Below, one piece after another: positions 8,113 to 18,537 of a DNA stretch of 64,000 nucleotides (its first letter is position 1; every line of letters starts with the position of its first letter). The notes under the pieces were generated by a model that was not told where the DNA came from, did not search any database, and was given only the letters and a program-made list of their open reading frames with translations. The position numbers and the translations under genes were made by a program. Source of the DNA: Candidatus Cetobacterium colombiensis (GTDB lineage Bacteria; Fusobacteriota; Fusobacteriia; Fusobacteriales; Fusobacteriaceae); contig NZ_JAVIKH010000011.1 in the NCBI RefSeq assembly GCF_033962415.1, positions 26,645 to 90,644 on the forward strand, given 5' to 3'.

Positions 8113-9321
8113 CTAAACTATAAATAGATAAATATTCAATCCTGTTATAATAACTCCTATTAAAAGTATCAAAATATTTGTAAATTTTGTATTTTTATAT
8201 TTTCCCATTATATTTTTATTAGATGTTAAATACAGCTGAGAAGCTATTGTAAATGGAAGTTGAAAACATAAAATTGCCTGGGAATATACCAAAGCTTTTA
8301 ATGCATCTTTCACTAAAAAAATTATACATAAAGCTACCAAAGAAGTTATTAATATTCCAATTATTGTTTCCTTTTGTTTTATATCATATGATTTCCCATA
8401 TATTCCAGAATATATAGTTCCTCCAGCCATTCCTGCTGTTATTGAAGAGGAAAAACCTGAAAAAAATAGTCCCAATGCAAATATTAGTGCTGCTTTATTT
8501 CCAAGTAAAGGTACCAAAAGTTCATGAGCTTGACTTAAATTTGTAACATCAATTTTTTTATAGTAAAAACAAGCTATACTTAACACAAACATACTTATAT
8601 TTATAACCCAACCTAAAACCATGGAAAAAAACGTATCACAAAACTCATACTTAAACTGTTTTTTTATAACCTCTTCATTAGATAAATCCCATTGTCTACT
8701 TTGAATTATTTCTGAATGTAAAAATAGATTATGTGGCATTACTATAGCACCGAAAATTCCTAAAGCCACTAAAATAGAGGACGGATTTATATTTGGAACT
8801 ACTGAAGCCACAAACACATTTGTCCACTTTACATCTATTAAACTCAATTCAAATATAAAAGAAAAACCTATTATTGAAACAAATCCTATTATAAATTTCT
8901 CTAACTTTTTGTAAGTATTTGTAAAAATCATAAAATTTGATATGGCTATACCTATTATACTTCCAAGCCATATGGGTATTTGAAATAGCATCTGTAAAGC
9001 TATTGCTACTCCTAAAATTTCTGCCAAAGAAACTGATATATTCGCTAAAATTGCTGTCCATAAAACACTTTTTGCAATCCACGGTTTAAAATTCTTTTTA
9101 ATAGATTCTGCTAAACAATCTCCTGTTACAATTCCTAAGTGTGCTACATTATGCTGTAAAATAATCAAAGTTATTGTTCCCATTGTTATTACCCATAACA
9201 AATCATATCCAAATTCACTTCCTCCAGAGATGTTTGCTGCCCAATTCCCAGGATCAATAAATCCAACTGTTACGAGTAATCCCGGACCTAAATATCTAAG
9301 AATATTAAATTTATTTTTCAT
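8113..9321 (-). CDS. NRAMP-family divalent metal (Mn2+/Fe2+) transporter
   Basis: 402 residues, about 11 membrane helices. The two discontinuous-helix motifs that bind metal are intact: DPGN at 23-26 in helix 1 and MPHN at 195-198 in helix 6 (the Met favours transition metals over Mg/Ca). It couples proton entry to Mn2+ or Fe2+ import across the inner membrane. Length and motifs fit MntH. The start is ATG after AAGGAG. It is a stand-alone gene on the minus strand; its 3' end abuts the right inverted repeat of the neighbouring unit. No Fur or MntR site was identified. Confidence 0.9.
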   Translation of the reverse strand: MKNKFNILRYLGPGLLVTVGFIDPGNWAANISGGSEFGYDLLWVITMGTITLIILQHNVAHLGIVTGDCLAESIKKNFKPWIAKSVLWTAILANISVSLAEILGVAIALQMLFQIPIWLGSIIGIAISNFMIFTNTYKKLEKFIIGFVSIIGFSFIFELSLIDVKWTNVFVASVVPNINPSSILVALGIFGAIVMPHNLFLHSEIIQSRQWDLSNEEVIKKQFKYEFCDTFFSMVLGWVINISMFVLSIACFYYKKIDVTNLSQAHELLVPLLGNKAALIFALGLFFSGFSSSITAGMAGGTIYSGIYGKSYDIKQKETIIGILITSLVALCIIFLVKDALKALVYSQAILCFQLPFTIASQLYLTSNKNIMGKYKNTKFTNILILLIGVIITGLNIYLFIV

Positions 9322-9413
9322 TATCTATCTCCTTCTAAAGCTTAATAAAATATTCTACTTCCAATACTATAATTTTCTTTTTTATATATTTTGAAAAATA
9401 TTTTTTATTTTTC

Positions 9414-9442
9414 TTGAATTTGAAAATAATATGTACTATAAT
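9414..9442 (+). promoter_or_regulatory. Promoter of the first DAACS symporter
   Basis: TTGAAT (9414-9419), 17-bp spacer, TATAAT (9437-9442). Confidence 0.65.
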
Positions 9443-9513
9443 GTATGAAAATATACAAAATGAATTATAATTTTAAAATTAATAAATAAAAAAAATAATT
9501 GGAGGGAACGAAA

Positions 9514-10785
9514 ATGAAAAAATTAAGTTTAACAAGTAAAATATTTGTATCGTTAATTTTAGGTATCATCACAGGATTAATACTACATCCACTAAAAGAG
9601 AATCTCTTTATAGAAACATACCTTATCAATTTTCTATTTAACTTTTTAGGTTCTGGATTTATGAGAGCTATTAGAATGATTGTGGTTCCTCTTGTATTTT
9701 GTTCATTGACAGTTGGTGCTGCTGGAGTGGAAGATGTAAGAAAATTAGGAAGAGTTGGAGTTAAAATTTTAGCTTTTTATCTTGGAACTACAGCAGTTGC
9801 AATAAGTTTAGCTTTAGGACTTGGAAATCTAATAAACCCTGGAAAGGGAATTGTTCTTTCTCAAATAGTTGCATCTAAAGTTACAGTGGGAGAAAGCAAA
9901 CCTTTTGTGGATATACTTTTAGGAATGATTCCTATAAACCCAGCTGAATCTATGGCTAAAGGGGATATGTTACAAATAATTGTTTTCGCAATCTTTTGTG
10001 GAGTTGGAATCTCTTTATTAGGAGATAAAGTTAAAATCATAAAAAAAGGTATTGAAGAAGCTAACAATCTTATGTTAAAACTTGTTGAATTAATTATGAA
10101 ACTTGCACCTTTTGGAGTTTATGGTCTAATAGCTAAAACATTTACAACTCTTGGTTATGCAGCAATGTTACCTCTATTAAAATATTTCCTAGGAGTTGTC
10201 TTAGCTCTAATTCTTCATTATTTTATCACTTACCAAGGACTGTTAGTTCTAATAGCTAGATACAATCCTATCAAATTTATAAAAAAGTTTGCTTCAACTA
10301 TGGTGGTTGCATTTTCAACATCTTCAAGTAATGCTACTATTCCTACAGCTTTAAAAACAATGCAAGAAAATTTTGGAGTATCTAAAAGTATTTCATCATT
10401 TACAATTCCACTAGGAAGTACTATAAATATGGATGGAACTGCAATTATGCAAGGAATGGCAACTGTATTTATAGCACAAATCTACGGTGTTGAATTAACT
10501 ATGGGGAACTATATAACAGTTATTTTCACAGCAACTTTAGCTTCTATTGGAACTGCTGGAGTTCCTGGAGTTGGACTTATAATGTTAGGAATGGTTTTAA
10601 CTGAAATTGGTCTTCCTTTAGATGGAATCGCACTAATTATGGGTATTGATAGACTTTTAGATATGCTTAGAACTGTAGTTAATATAACAGGTGACGCTGT
10701 TTGTACTTTAATTGTAGCAAAGAGTGAATCTGAAATATCTGAAGTTGAAGACTCTTATGAAGGAGTTGAAACAGAATCTGTATAG
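9514..10785 (+). CDS. Dicarboxylate/amino acid:cation symporter (DAACS family)
   Basis: 423 residues from the ATG at 9514. An in-frame TTG at 9499 is rejected because the GGAGGG ribosome site lies between the two. The protein has the GltPh/GltT architecture: N-terminal scaffold helices, the serine-rich hairpin FSTSSSNATIPT and the substrate/sodium motif NMDGTAIMQG, followed by the HP2 loop (ASIGTAGVPGVG). It imports glutamate, aspartate or C4-dicarboxylates with sodium or protons. A second family member lies at 28108-29319. It is a single gene between its own promoter and a terminator shared with pyrG. Confidence 0.9.
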   Translation: MKKLSLTSKIFVSLILGIITGLILHPLKENLFIETYLINFLFNFLGSGFMRAIRMIVVPLVFCSLTVGAAGVEDVRKLGRVGVKILAFYLGTTAVAISLALGLGNLINPGKGIVLSQIVASKVTVGESKPFVDILLGMIPINPAESMAKGDMLQIIVFAIFCGVGISLLGDKVKIIKKGIEEANNLMLKLVELIMKLAPFGVYGLIAKTFTTLGYAAMLPLLKYFLGVVLALILHYFITYQGLLVLIARYNPIKFIKKFASTMVVAFSTSSSNATIPTALKTMQENFGVSKSISSFTIPLGSTINMDGTAIMQGMATVFIAQIYGVELTMGNYITVIFTATLASIGTAGVPGVGLIMLGMVLTEIGLPLDGIALIMGIDRLLDMLRTVVNITGDAVCTLIVAKSESEISEVEDSYEGVETESV

Positions 10786-10794
10786 AGTAAAATT

Positions 10795-10823
10795 AAAGGT
10801 TCAAGCAAATTGCTTGAACCTTT
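10795..10823. terminator. Bidirectional terminator between the symporter gene and pyrG
   Basis: Fourteen-bp inverted repeat (AAAGGTTCAAGCAA / TTGCTTGAACCTTT) flanked by A and T runs. Confidence 0.85.
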
Positions 10824-10828
10824 CTTTA

Positions 10829-12448
<1,620 letters not shown>

Positions 12449-12464
12449 TTATTTTATAAAAATC

Positions 12465-12497
12465 GAAAAAAAAAAGGCGAAAAAAAAAATTTCGCCT
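12465..12497 (-). terminator. Leader terminator (attenuator) upstream of pyrG
   Basis: On the minus strand, AGGCGAAA / TTTCGCCT arms with a T-rich loop and a ten-T tract, 32 bases before the pyrG start and about 75 bases after the promoter. Because it lies between promoter and gene it is best read as an attenuator. Confidence 0.65.
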
Positions 12498-12572
12498 CAA
12501 CAAATTCAGTTTTTTTATAGAAAAAATATTTTTTCTATGGATATTTTTTATTTTTTATAATTCTCTTGAGAG

Positions 12573-12601
12573 ATAATAACATTAATATAAATTTTTGTCA
12601 A
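12573..12601 (-). promoter_or_regulatory. pyrG promoter
   Basis: Minus strand: consensus TTGACA (12596-12601), 17-bp spacer, TATTAT (12573-12578). The leader then contains a 22-base palindrome (ATAGAAAAAATATTTTTTCTAT) before the terminator. Confidence 0.8.
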
Positions 12602-12611
12602 TAATATTTTG

Positions 12612-13550
12612 TTAAATTATAATAATTAGCTTCCAATTTTTAGGAAAATTCATTTCTAATAAAATATTATTTATAGAAATTGACTTAATATCTATACTTA
12701 AAGTGTCAATTAAATCTTCTAATCTATCAAATAAAATTGAAAAATCATTTGGATTTAATAAATATTTTAAACAAATAATTACATCAAATAAACCATTTCG
12801 ATTTCCGGTGATACCTAATTTTTTATGAAAAGATGTTAACGGTAAATTAATAGGATTTTTTTTATCATTTAAACTTTTAAAGTTATACATTCTTTCTTCA
12901 TGAGCACATAAATTTCTAAATAAAGCAATCAATTTACTATACTTTATAATGCTTTCACTATCTAAAGGGTAATTAATTGCTAATTCTTTTGCAATTTTAT
13001 TTTTGTCTGAATCTTTCATATTAATATAAAAACTATTAACCCTTCCTAAAGTAAAAATTTTTATAAGAACCCATAAAGGAATATATCCATGAATATCTAG
13101 ATAATGATTTAAAGAATTATCTTTATCCAGTTGCCTATTTATATCGCCATGTATGTCTCCAATTAATTTTATTCCACTTTTTTTATTTCTTATATTGGCT
13201 TGATTAAAATTATCAGAATTTAAGTAATTCTTATATCCATATTTATTCGAAAATTCATACGCAATAATAGCTTTAAAACTATTTTCAAAAATTAAAATTT
13301 TCTTCATAAGAATATTTCTAAAACTTCTATCAAATTTATACAAAGAATAGATTTCTTCAAAATAAACTCCTTCTTTAAATTCTTCTGGTAAAATATTAGG
13401 TTTTAAAAATAAATCTTTATATCCATTTATTATATTATAATAATTCTCCCTTTTTAAATGTTCTTTAGCAGCTGCTTCATCTTTAAATTTAAGTCCTCTA
13501 GATTTAAGTATTTCAATTTGCTCTTGATAAGTTTTGAATTCCTTTTGCAC
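12612..13550 (-). CDS. AbiF/AbiD-type (Abi_2) HEPN abortive-infection protein
   Basis: 312 residues. The N-terminal pattern (QIEILKSRGLKF...YYNIINGYKDLFL) and the central IPLWVLIKIFTLGRV are characteristic of the Abi_2 family. The HEPN ribonuclease motif RxxxxH is present as RNLCAH (Arg212, His217), followed by EERMYN. Such proteins are toxic RNases that block phage growth by stopping translation. The start is GTG at 13548-13550 behind AAGGAG. Directly upstream, on the same strand, is a compact small-RNA gene with its own promoter and terminator, as reported for abiF loci where the RNA is thought to act as antitoxin. No second protein partner is present. Confidence 0.85.
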   Translation of the reverse strand: MQKEFKTYQEQIEILKSRGLKFKDEAAAKEHLKRENYYNIINGYKDLFLKPNILPEEFKEGVYFEEIYSLYKFDRSFRNILMKKILIFENSFKAIIAYEFSNKYGYKNYLNSDNFNQANIRNKKSGIKLIGDIHGDINRQLDKDNSLNHYLDIHGYIPLWVLIKIFTLGRVNSFYINMKDSDKNKIAKELAINYPLDSESIIKYSKLIALFRNLCAHEERMYNFKSLNDKKNPINLPLTSFHKKLGITGNRNGLFDVIICLKYLLNPNDFSILFDRLEDLIDTLSIDIKSISINNILLEMNFPKNWKLIIII

Positions 13551-13569
13551 ACTCTTTCTCCTTAAATGT

Positions 13570-13635
13570 AAAAAAAAGGCTTGGACCCCGTAGGATTACC
13601 AAGCTCGATCTACCTAATTTATTATATTTTCTATT
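13570..13635 (-). ncRNA. Small RNA upstream of the abi gene (abiF-RNA-like, candidate RNA antitoxin)
   Basis: Minus-strand RNA of about 66 nt. The start is inferred from the promoter at 13642-13670; the end is a terminator hairpin GCTTGG / CCAAGC with an inner ATCC-TACG-GGGT stem capped by a stable UACG tetraloop, then eight U. The 5' part (TTAGGTAGATCGAG after an A/T-rich stretch) is single-stranded by eye. It ends 19 bases before the HEPN gene start, so the gene is read by readthrough or from another promoter. Confidence 0.6.
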
Positions 13636-13641
13636 TTATTT

Positions 13642-13670
13642 ATTATAGTACAATTTTTTATAAAAATCAA
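13642..13670 (-). promoter_or_regulatory. Promoter of the abi small RNA
   Basis: Minus strand: TTGATT (13665-13670), 17-bp spacer, TATAAT (13642-13647). Confidence 0.7.
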
Positions 13671-13679
13671 TAGTATTTT

Positions 13680-13832
13680 TTACATTAAATAATAAAGAAG
13701 TACTAAGGCAAAACAAAACACCATAGACCCAACAAAATAACCAGTGTTATTAGTTCTAAAGGAATGAGTCATAGAGTTAATCCATTCTTCTACTCTCGTT
13801 AATGTAGTATTTCCATTTCCTATATTTTTCAA
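13680..13832 (-). CDS. Possible 50-residue tail-anchored protein
   Basis: A short open frame with a TTG start and TAA stop. The product has a polar N-terminal half (…TRVEEWINSMTHSFRTNN…) and one C-terminal hydrophobic segment (YFVGSMVFCFALVLLYYL). Residue make-up looks coding, but no convincing RBS precedes the TTG and the sigma-factor terminator lies just upstream. It may be the 3' remnant of a larger gene. No family recognised. Confidence 0.25.
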   Translation of the reverse strand: MKNIGNGNTTLTRVEEWINSMTHSFRTNNTGYFVGSMVFCFALVLLYYLM

Positions 13833-13833
13833 A

Positions 13834-13860
13834 GTAAAAATAGCAGGGAATTTCCTGCTA
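13834..13860 (-). terminator. Terminator after the first SigH-like gene
   Basis: TAGCAGG / CCTGCTA stem followed on the minus strand by a T run. Confidence 0.7.
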
Positions 13861-13867
13861 CTCTAAA

Positions 13868-14458
13868 CTATCTTCTATATTTTTCTAGATATTCTTTTAT
13901 TTTCTTTTTTATTCTTTGAATAGTATTATCTATACGTTTTGGTGTATCACCTAATATGTCTGCAATTTCAGTATATGTTTTTTGTTGTACTAGGTAATAA
14001 AAGACCTGTTTTTCAAAACTACTCAATTTTTCATCCAAATAATTATTTAATAATTGAACCAATTCTTTTCCTAAAAGCAAATCTTCTGGTGAATATAGCG
14101 ATATTGATGGGGTTTTATAGTCAATTTTTTCAGATTTTTCTGAATATCCTTCACCTTGAATAGCATTATTAAGATTCTTATATTTATCTGTATTAGATTT
14201 TTTTACTGCTGAAATCATCTGTCGTCTAACACAAATATGTGCAAAAGTTGCAAAAGAAGCATTTGTATTATTATGATAATTTTTTATTGCTTTAATTAAC
14301 CCTATATAGCCCTCTTGTTCTAAATCTTTTGTATCTCCACCTTTTAAAAAAAAATCCTTACTATTTTTATAGACAATCCTTTGATATTGTTTAATAATTT
14401 TTTCCATTGCTTCAAGGTTTCCATTTTTTGCTTGAAATAAAAGGTTTTCATCAGTCAT
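13868..14458 (-). CDS. SigH-like RNA polymerase sigma factor, paralogue 1
   Basis: 196 residues from the ATG at 14458; an upstream in-frame TTG is rejected because GGAGGGA lies between. Region 2 (DLEQEGYIGLIKAIKNY...FATFAHICVRRQMISAVK) and region 4 (KQVFYYLVQQKTYTEIADIL...KRIDNTIQRIKKKI) match Bacillus SigH (sigma-30) rather than ECF factors. It would direct core polymerase to alternative promoters. Two close paralogues are at 25671 and 38892. A 17-base motif at 14525-14541 recurs at the same distance from paralogue 2. It lies directly downstream of a Mga-like regulator gene on the same strand. Confidence 0.85.
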   Translation of the reverse strand: MTDENLLFQAKNGNLEAMEKIIKQYQRIVYKNSKDFFLKGGDTKDLEQEGYIGLIKAIKNYHNNTNASFATFAHICVRRQMISAVKKSNTDKYKNLNNAIQGEGYSEKSEKIDYKTPSISLYSPEDLLLGKELVQLLNNYLDEKLSSFEKQVFYYLVQQKTYTEIADILGDTPKRIDNTIQRIKKKIKEYLEKYRR

Positions 14459-14524
14459 ATTACTTCCCTCCAATATTCAAATTTTATTTATAATAAAATT
14501 ATAATAACCCTTAGAAAGAATTTT

Positions 14525-14541
14525 ATCAACATTCCAAATTT
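14525..14541 (-). promoter_or_regulatory. Motif shared by two SigH-like genes
   Basis: Minus strand AAATTTGGAATGTTGAT, 67 bases before the start codon. It differs by one base from the motif at 25584-25600. Confidence 0.4.
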
Positions 14542-14579
14542 TGAAATTTTTTTTCCACATAAAAGAATATGGAAATATT

Positions 14580-15950
14580 TTATGATTCAATTATAATTTT
14601 TCTAATAATACTTCTTTCAATAGCTTTTTTTATTCTATAAAAAACATCGCCTTCTCTTAAAGTTGATTTTGAATCATCTATCACTAAATTATAATTTTTT
14701 TTATTTTTTTTCCCTAAATTTAAATAATTATAATCTATGCTAAATTTGATTTTGGGAAAATGAAATTTCAGCTCTTTTTCCAAAGATAATTGTCTTAAAG
14801 TGTTTACTTCTCCAACCATAATTAAAATTTTTTCTATATCTATAATATTTTTTTTAATAATTTCTTTCTTTAAATAAGAAATTATTAAATACTTATCACA
14901 AATATTTAGTTTTTGAGAGTATTTTTCCAATATTTTATCAAACAAATTTAATAATATAAAATCTTCAGAATTTAATTCTACATTTCTCAATATAAAAATA
15001 TTAAACTCTTTTTTTACCATTCCAAAATATAACTGTTGTAGTAAAAATTTTTTTAAATCTTCACAATATATTTTTGTAACTTTAAATAACTCTTCAATTA
15101 TATCATTGGATTTATTTAACCTATCTTCAAAATAATAGTGTTTGTTCATTGCTATAGAATACATATAATAAACTAATGTCTCTTTATATCTTTCAGTAAA
15201 ATTAATTCCACCAATTGTATCTACAACATTTTTTATTCTTTTTATTTTTTCTAGTTTTTTTTCATCACTCTCTTCTATAATATATATATTATCTTGAAAA
15301 CGTTTAGAATATATATCTAAAGCGCATAAAAACGAGAGAAGAGTTGTTGTAATCGGCAGTTTTAAACACTTATATATTGCAACTAATTTTGTCAGTCTTA
15401 TTTTTATTAAAAAATCCTTCATACCATTTAAAAGATCTCTTTGAATAGGAGTTAAAATATCCTCTTCTAAAATTAGCTTCATTAACTTCACAATAAAAAT
15501 ATGTTTATTAGCTTCGCTTAAGCTAACTAATTTACTTCCCTTTCCAGTGCTATATATAGTATGAGATCCATGATTTTCCAATAACTCTTTAACAGCTGTA
15601 AAGCATCTATTTATAGAACTTCTAGAAATGTCTAATAACTTTCGCTCCTCTTCTAAATTTATAAATTCATAATAAACTAGTTTTATATATAGATAGTCTA
15701 CTTTTTCTTCAAAAGTTAAAGTATCAATTTTTTTAAATACCTTACTCCAATGATTTTTTGTTAATTTTAATTTTAAAACTCCATTTTCAATTTCAATTTG
15801 ATTAACTTTTAAATCTTTTAAAAACTCATTGATTGAATTTACATTTTTTAAAAGTCCACTCTCTTTTATCTCTAAATTATGAGCTAAATTTTCTTTTGAA
15901 ATTTTTGTCGAATACAAAGTTTTTAAAATATTGATCATTGTACTATGCAT
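14580..15950 (-). CDS. Mga/BglG-like transcriptional regulator, paralogue A
   Basis: 456 residues. The N-terminus (ILKTLYSTKISKENLAHNLEIKESGLLKNVNSIN) is a helix-turn-helix, and a second one lies near 100-130 (LLDISRSSINRCFTAVKELL...STGKGSKL), the tandem arrangement of Mga/BglG-type regulators. The C-terminus (FPKIKFSIDYNYLNL...YNLVIDD) resembles an EIIB-like fold, as in Mga. The middle would be a PRD-like helical region, but its histidines are not obvious. About 30% identical by eye to the protein at 21123-22526. Start is ATG after GGGGG. Target genes unknown; the sigma gene just downstream and the exporter starting 187 bases upstream on the other strand are candidates. Confidence 0.65.
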   Translation of the reverse strand: MHSTMINILKTLYSTKISKENLAHNLEIKESGLLKNVNSINEFLKDLKVNQIEIENGVLKLKLTKNHWSKVFKKIDTLTFEEKVDYLYIKLVYYEFINLEEERKLLDISRSSINRCFTAVKELLENHGSHTIYSTGKGSKLVSLSEANKHIFIVKLMKLILEEDILTPIQRDLLNGMKDFLIKIRLTKLVAIYKCLKLPITTTLLSFLCALDIYSKRFQDNIYIIEESDEKKLEKIKRIKNVVDTIGGINFTERYKETLVYYMYSIAMNKHYYFEDRLNKSNDIIEELFKVTKIYCEDLKKFLLQQLYFGMVKKEFNIFILRNVELNSEDFILLNLFDKILEKYSQKLNICDKYLIISYLKKEIIKKNIIDIEKILIMVGEVNTLRQLSLEKELKFHFPKIKFSIDYNYLNLGKKNKKNYNLVIDDSKSTLREGDVFYRIKKAIERSIIRKIIIES

Positions 15951-16136
15951 ATTTCCCCCTTTTCATAATTTATAAATTTGATTTTATTATAGTCTATTTT
16001 AAACTATTTTTATATTAGAAAATTTTATAACTTTTTTTATATTTTTTTCTATATATAAAAAGAATTTTTTATAAAAAATGAAACTTTAATTTTTAATAGT
16101 AATTACTTTTAATAGAAAAAATTGGAGGAGTTTATT

Positions 16137-17327
16137 ATGAAAAAAAATTGGATTTTATTTTCCGTAATTGGATTTATTTTTATATCTAGTTTTATATATT
16201 TTCATTTAAAAAGTGTTAATGTCAATGCTATAAAAATAAAAAAAGATGATTATACTGAAAAAATTCTTGTCACAGGAACTATACAAGCTAAAAACTTTTC
16301 AATTCTTACTTCTGGAATTAACGGAGTTATTGAAAATATCTACATTAGAGAAGGAGAACCTATTAATAAAGGAGATATTATTGCCAAACTTGATACACAA
16401 GAGATTGAAGCGGATATTTCAAAAGCAAAAGCAAATTACGAAAAAGCTAAATACGATTTTGAAGTTATTAATACTGTCAATTTAGAAAATGCCAAATCAG
16501 AACTTAAAACAGCTTTTGTTAACTACGATATTGCTCAAAATGAATATTTAAAATTTGAAAATCTTTTTCAAAAAAAATATATTAGCAAACTTGACTATGA
16601 TGCTAAAAAACAGGCTTTTACAAATGCTCAAAACGCTTTAAAATCTGCACAATTAAATTTAAAAACTTTTGATAAAGAGGGTGCTTCTAATAAATCAGCA
16701 CTGGAAAATGTTAACGCTACAGAATATGCTTTGCTTTCATTACAAAAAAATCTTTTAAAATACTATGTCTATGCTCCTTATGATGGTTTTGTAACTGTTC
16801 GAAATGTTGAAGTTGGACAAACTGTTAGTCCATATACTGAGATGTTTGAAGTCTCAGCCAACAATGAAAAAATTGTCACTATAAATTTAGATGAAAAATA
16901 TACCAATAGAGTTTCTTTAAACTCTCCTATTAAAATCTACCCCTATGCTGATACCACAAAATTTTCTTCAGGAAAACTTTATTACATTGGAATAAACATA
17001 GATAATATTGCAGGAACTTTAGAGATTCGTGGAAAAATTGACAGTGTTTTACCTGAATTTTTATTTAATAGCACCGTTAATGCAATTATCGAAGGAAAAA
17101 ATTTTAAAAATGCTATTTTATTAGAAAATATCTATACAACTCAGAAAAAAAATAAAATCTTTGTATATATTTTAAAAAGTAACAAATCTAAAATGATTGA
17201 AATTGAAGGTGTTCCTGTAATTGATGGTTTTATTGTAACTAAAGGTTTAGAAGATGGAGATATTGTTTTATCTCCAAAAAATTTAACAGAAGATATTCGT
17301 GTTAATCCAAAATTTGAAACAAACTAA
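16137..17327 (+). CDS. Periplasmic adaptor (MacA/HlyD-like) of an ABC exporter
   Basis: 396 residues from the ATG at 16137 (GGAGG eight bases upstream; the earlier TTG is not used). An N-terminal membrane anchor (about 6-24) is followed by a lipoyl/barrel-sandwich half (TGTIQAKNFSILTSGINGVIENIYIREGEPINKGDIIAKLD), a long α-hairpin (about 85-190) and the second lipoyl half (YAPYDGFVTVRNVEVGQTV). Such proteins bridge an inner-membrane transporter and an outer-membrane channel. The permease and ATPase genes follow at once. No TolC-type gene is adjacent; the one at 44532 could serve. Confidence 0.85.
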   Translation: MKKNWILFSVIGFIFISSFIYFHLKSVNVNAIKIKKDDYTEKILVTGTIQAKNFSILTSGINGVIENIYIREGEPINKGDIIAKLDTQEIEADISKAKANYEKAKYDFEVINTVNLENAKSELKTAFVNYDIAQNEYLKFENLFQKKYISKLDYDAKKQAFTNAQNALKSAQLNLKTFDKEGASNKSALENVNATEYALLSLQKNLLKYYVYAPYDGFVTVRNVEVGQTVSPYTEMFEVSANNEKIVTINLDEKYTNRVSLNSPIKIYPYADTTKFSSGKLYYIGINIDNIAGTLEIRGKIDSVLPEFLFNSTVNAIIEGKNFKNAILLENIYTTQKKNKIFVYILKSNKSKMIEIEGVPVIDGFIVTKGLEDGDIVLSPKNLTEDIRVNPKFETN

Positions 17328-17340
17328 GGGAGGTGATTTA

Positions 17341-18537
17341 ATGAGATATGAATTTAGAGTGGGAATAAATTTTATGACTCATAACAAAGGACAATCCATT
17401 TTTATTATCTCTGCAATTGCCCTTGGAGTGGCTGTTCAAATCTTTATCTCCTCTCTTATTGTTTCACTACAAGGGAGTCTTATAGATAGAATTTTAGGAG
17501 ATTCTGCTCATATATATATTGATGATGGGAATATTAGAGATAAACTACTATTAGTTGAAGATAACCCTATTTTTTATGGAAACTTTCCAGTTACAAGAAA
17601 TAAAATAGATGGATTTCAAGAGATTATAAACTATTTAAGTAACTTTAAAGAAATTAGCGTTATCGTTCCAACCTTAGAAGGAAATGCAATCTATAGTCGC
17701 AGTGGAAAAACTACCCCTTTAAATATTAGGGGACTTGATTTAAATAACGGAGATCGTCTTTATAACATTACATCTAGAGTTATTTTAGGAGATTCTACTA
17801 TTAACTCAGAAAATGTTTTAATTGGTACTCGATTGGCTAAAAATTATGAGTTACAAATTGGGGATATTATGCCACTTACTCTACCAACTGGTAAAATAGA
17901 AAGTGTTCGTATTGCTGGAATTTTTGATATGGAAAATCCATCTTCTAATGGTAACCTAGTTATTATGGACTTAAATAAAGCTCAAAGAATTTTTAATAAA
18001 AAGGGAGATATTACACATATTAATATTCAAATACAAAATGTTTTTGATGCTCCTAATTTAGCTGAACTTTTTCAAAAAAAATATCCCGATCTTGAAGTGG
18101 TTCCTTGGACTCGAGATGGTGAAAATATCTTAAAAGCTTTAAAAGCTCAAACTGCAAGTAGTTTTGTTATACAAGTTGTTGTTATGTTAGCCACTTCAAT
18201 GAGTATAGCAAGTGTGCTTTTAGTAACTGTTCTTCAAAAAATGAAAGAGATTGGTATTCTTAAAGCTATGGGAGCTCTTGATAAATCAACTGGTTACTTT
18301 TTTATTATTCAAGGTGCTTTAATTGGGTTTTTAGGGTCTATTTTAGGTTTATTTTTTGGTTTAGGTATCATTGAACTATATGTTACTACCACTCAACCTA
18401 GTTTTAACATAAATATAGAACCAAAAAAGTTAGCACTAATTATATTTGTATCAACACTATCTGGAATTATTTCTGGAATTGTTCCTGCTAGAAAATGTAT
18501 GAGACTAAGTCCAATAGAGGTGATAAAAGGTGAGTAA
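17341..18537 (+). CDS. FtsX-like permease of a MacB/LolC-type ABC exporter
   Basis: 398 residues from ATG at 17341 after a GGGAGGTG site. One N-terminal membrane helix (about 16-42), a large periplasmic domain (about 45-270, MacB_PCD type) and three C-terminal helices (about 275-300, 325-350 and 370-390). The motif PARKCMRLSPIEVIKGE closes the protein, as in MacB/LolE. It overlaps the ATPase gene by eight bases. Unlike MacB the ATPase is a separate protein, as in Lol and many exporter systems of Gram-positive type. Substrate could be a peptide, a lipoprotein or a macrolide. Confidence 0.88.
   Translation: MRYEFRVGINFMTHNKGQSIFIISAIALGVAVQIFISSLIVSLQGSLIDRILGDSAHIYIDDGNIRDKLLLVEDNPIFYGNFPVTRNKIDGFQEIINYLSNFKEISVIVPTLEGNAIYSRSGKTTPLNIRGLDLNNGDRLYNITSRVILGDSTINSENVLIGTRLAKNYELQIGDIMPLTLPTGKIESVRIAGIFDMENPSSNGNLVIMDLNKAQRIFNKKGDITHINIQIQNVFDAPNLAELFQKKYPDLEVVPWTRDGENILKALKAQTASSFVIQVVVMLATSMSIASVLLVTVLQKMKEIGILKAMGALDKSTGYFFIIQGALIGFLGSILGLFFGLGIIELYVTTTQPSFNINIEPKKLALIIFVSTLSGIISGIVPARKCMRLSPIEVIKGE

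Noticed and set aside
9499..9513. TTG start adding five residues to the DAACS symporter
   Set aside because: The RBS (GGAGGG) lies inside those codons. The same reasoning moved the starts of the genes at 14458, 16137, 17341, 19937, 22526, 37143, 55920 and 56722.
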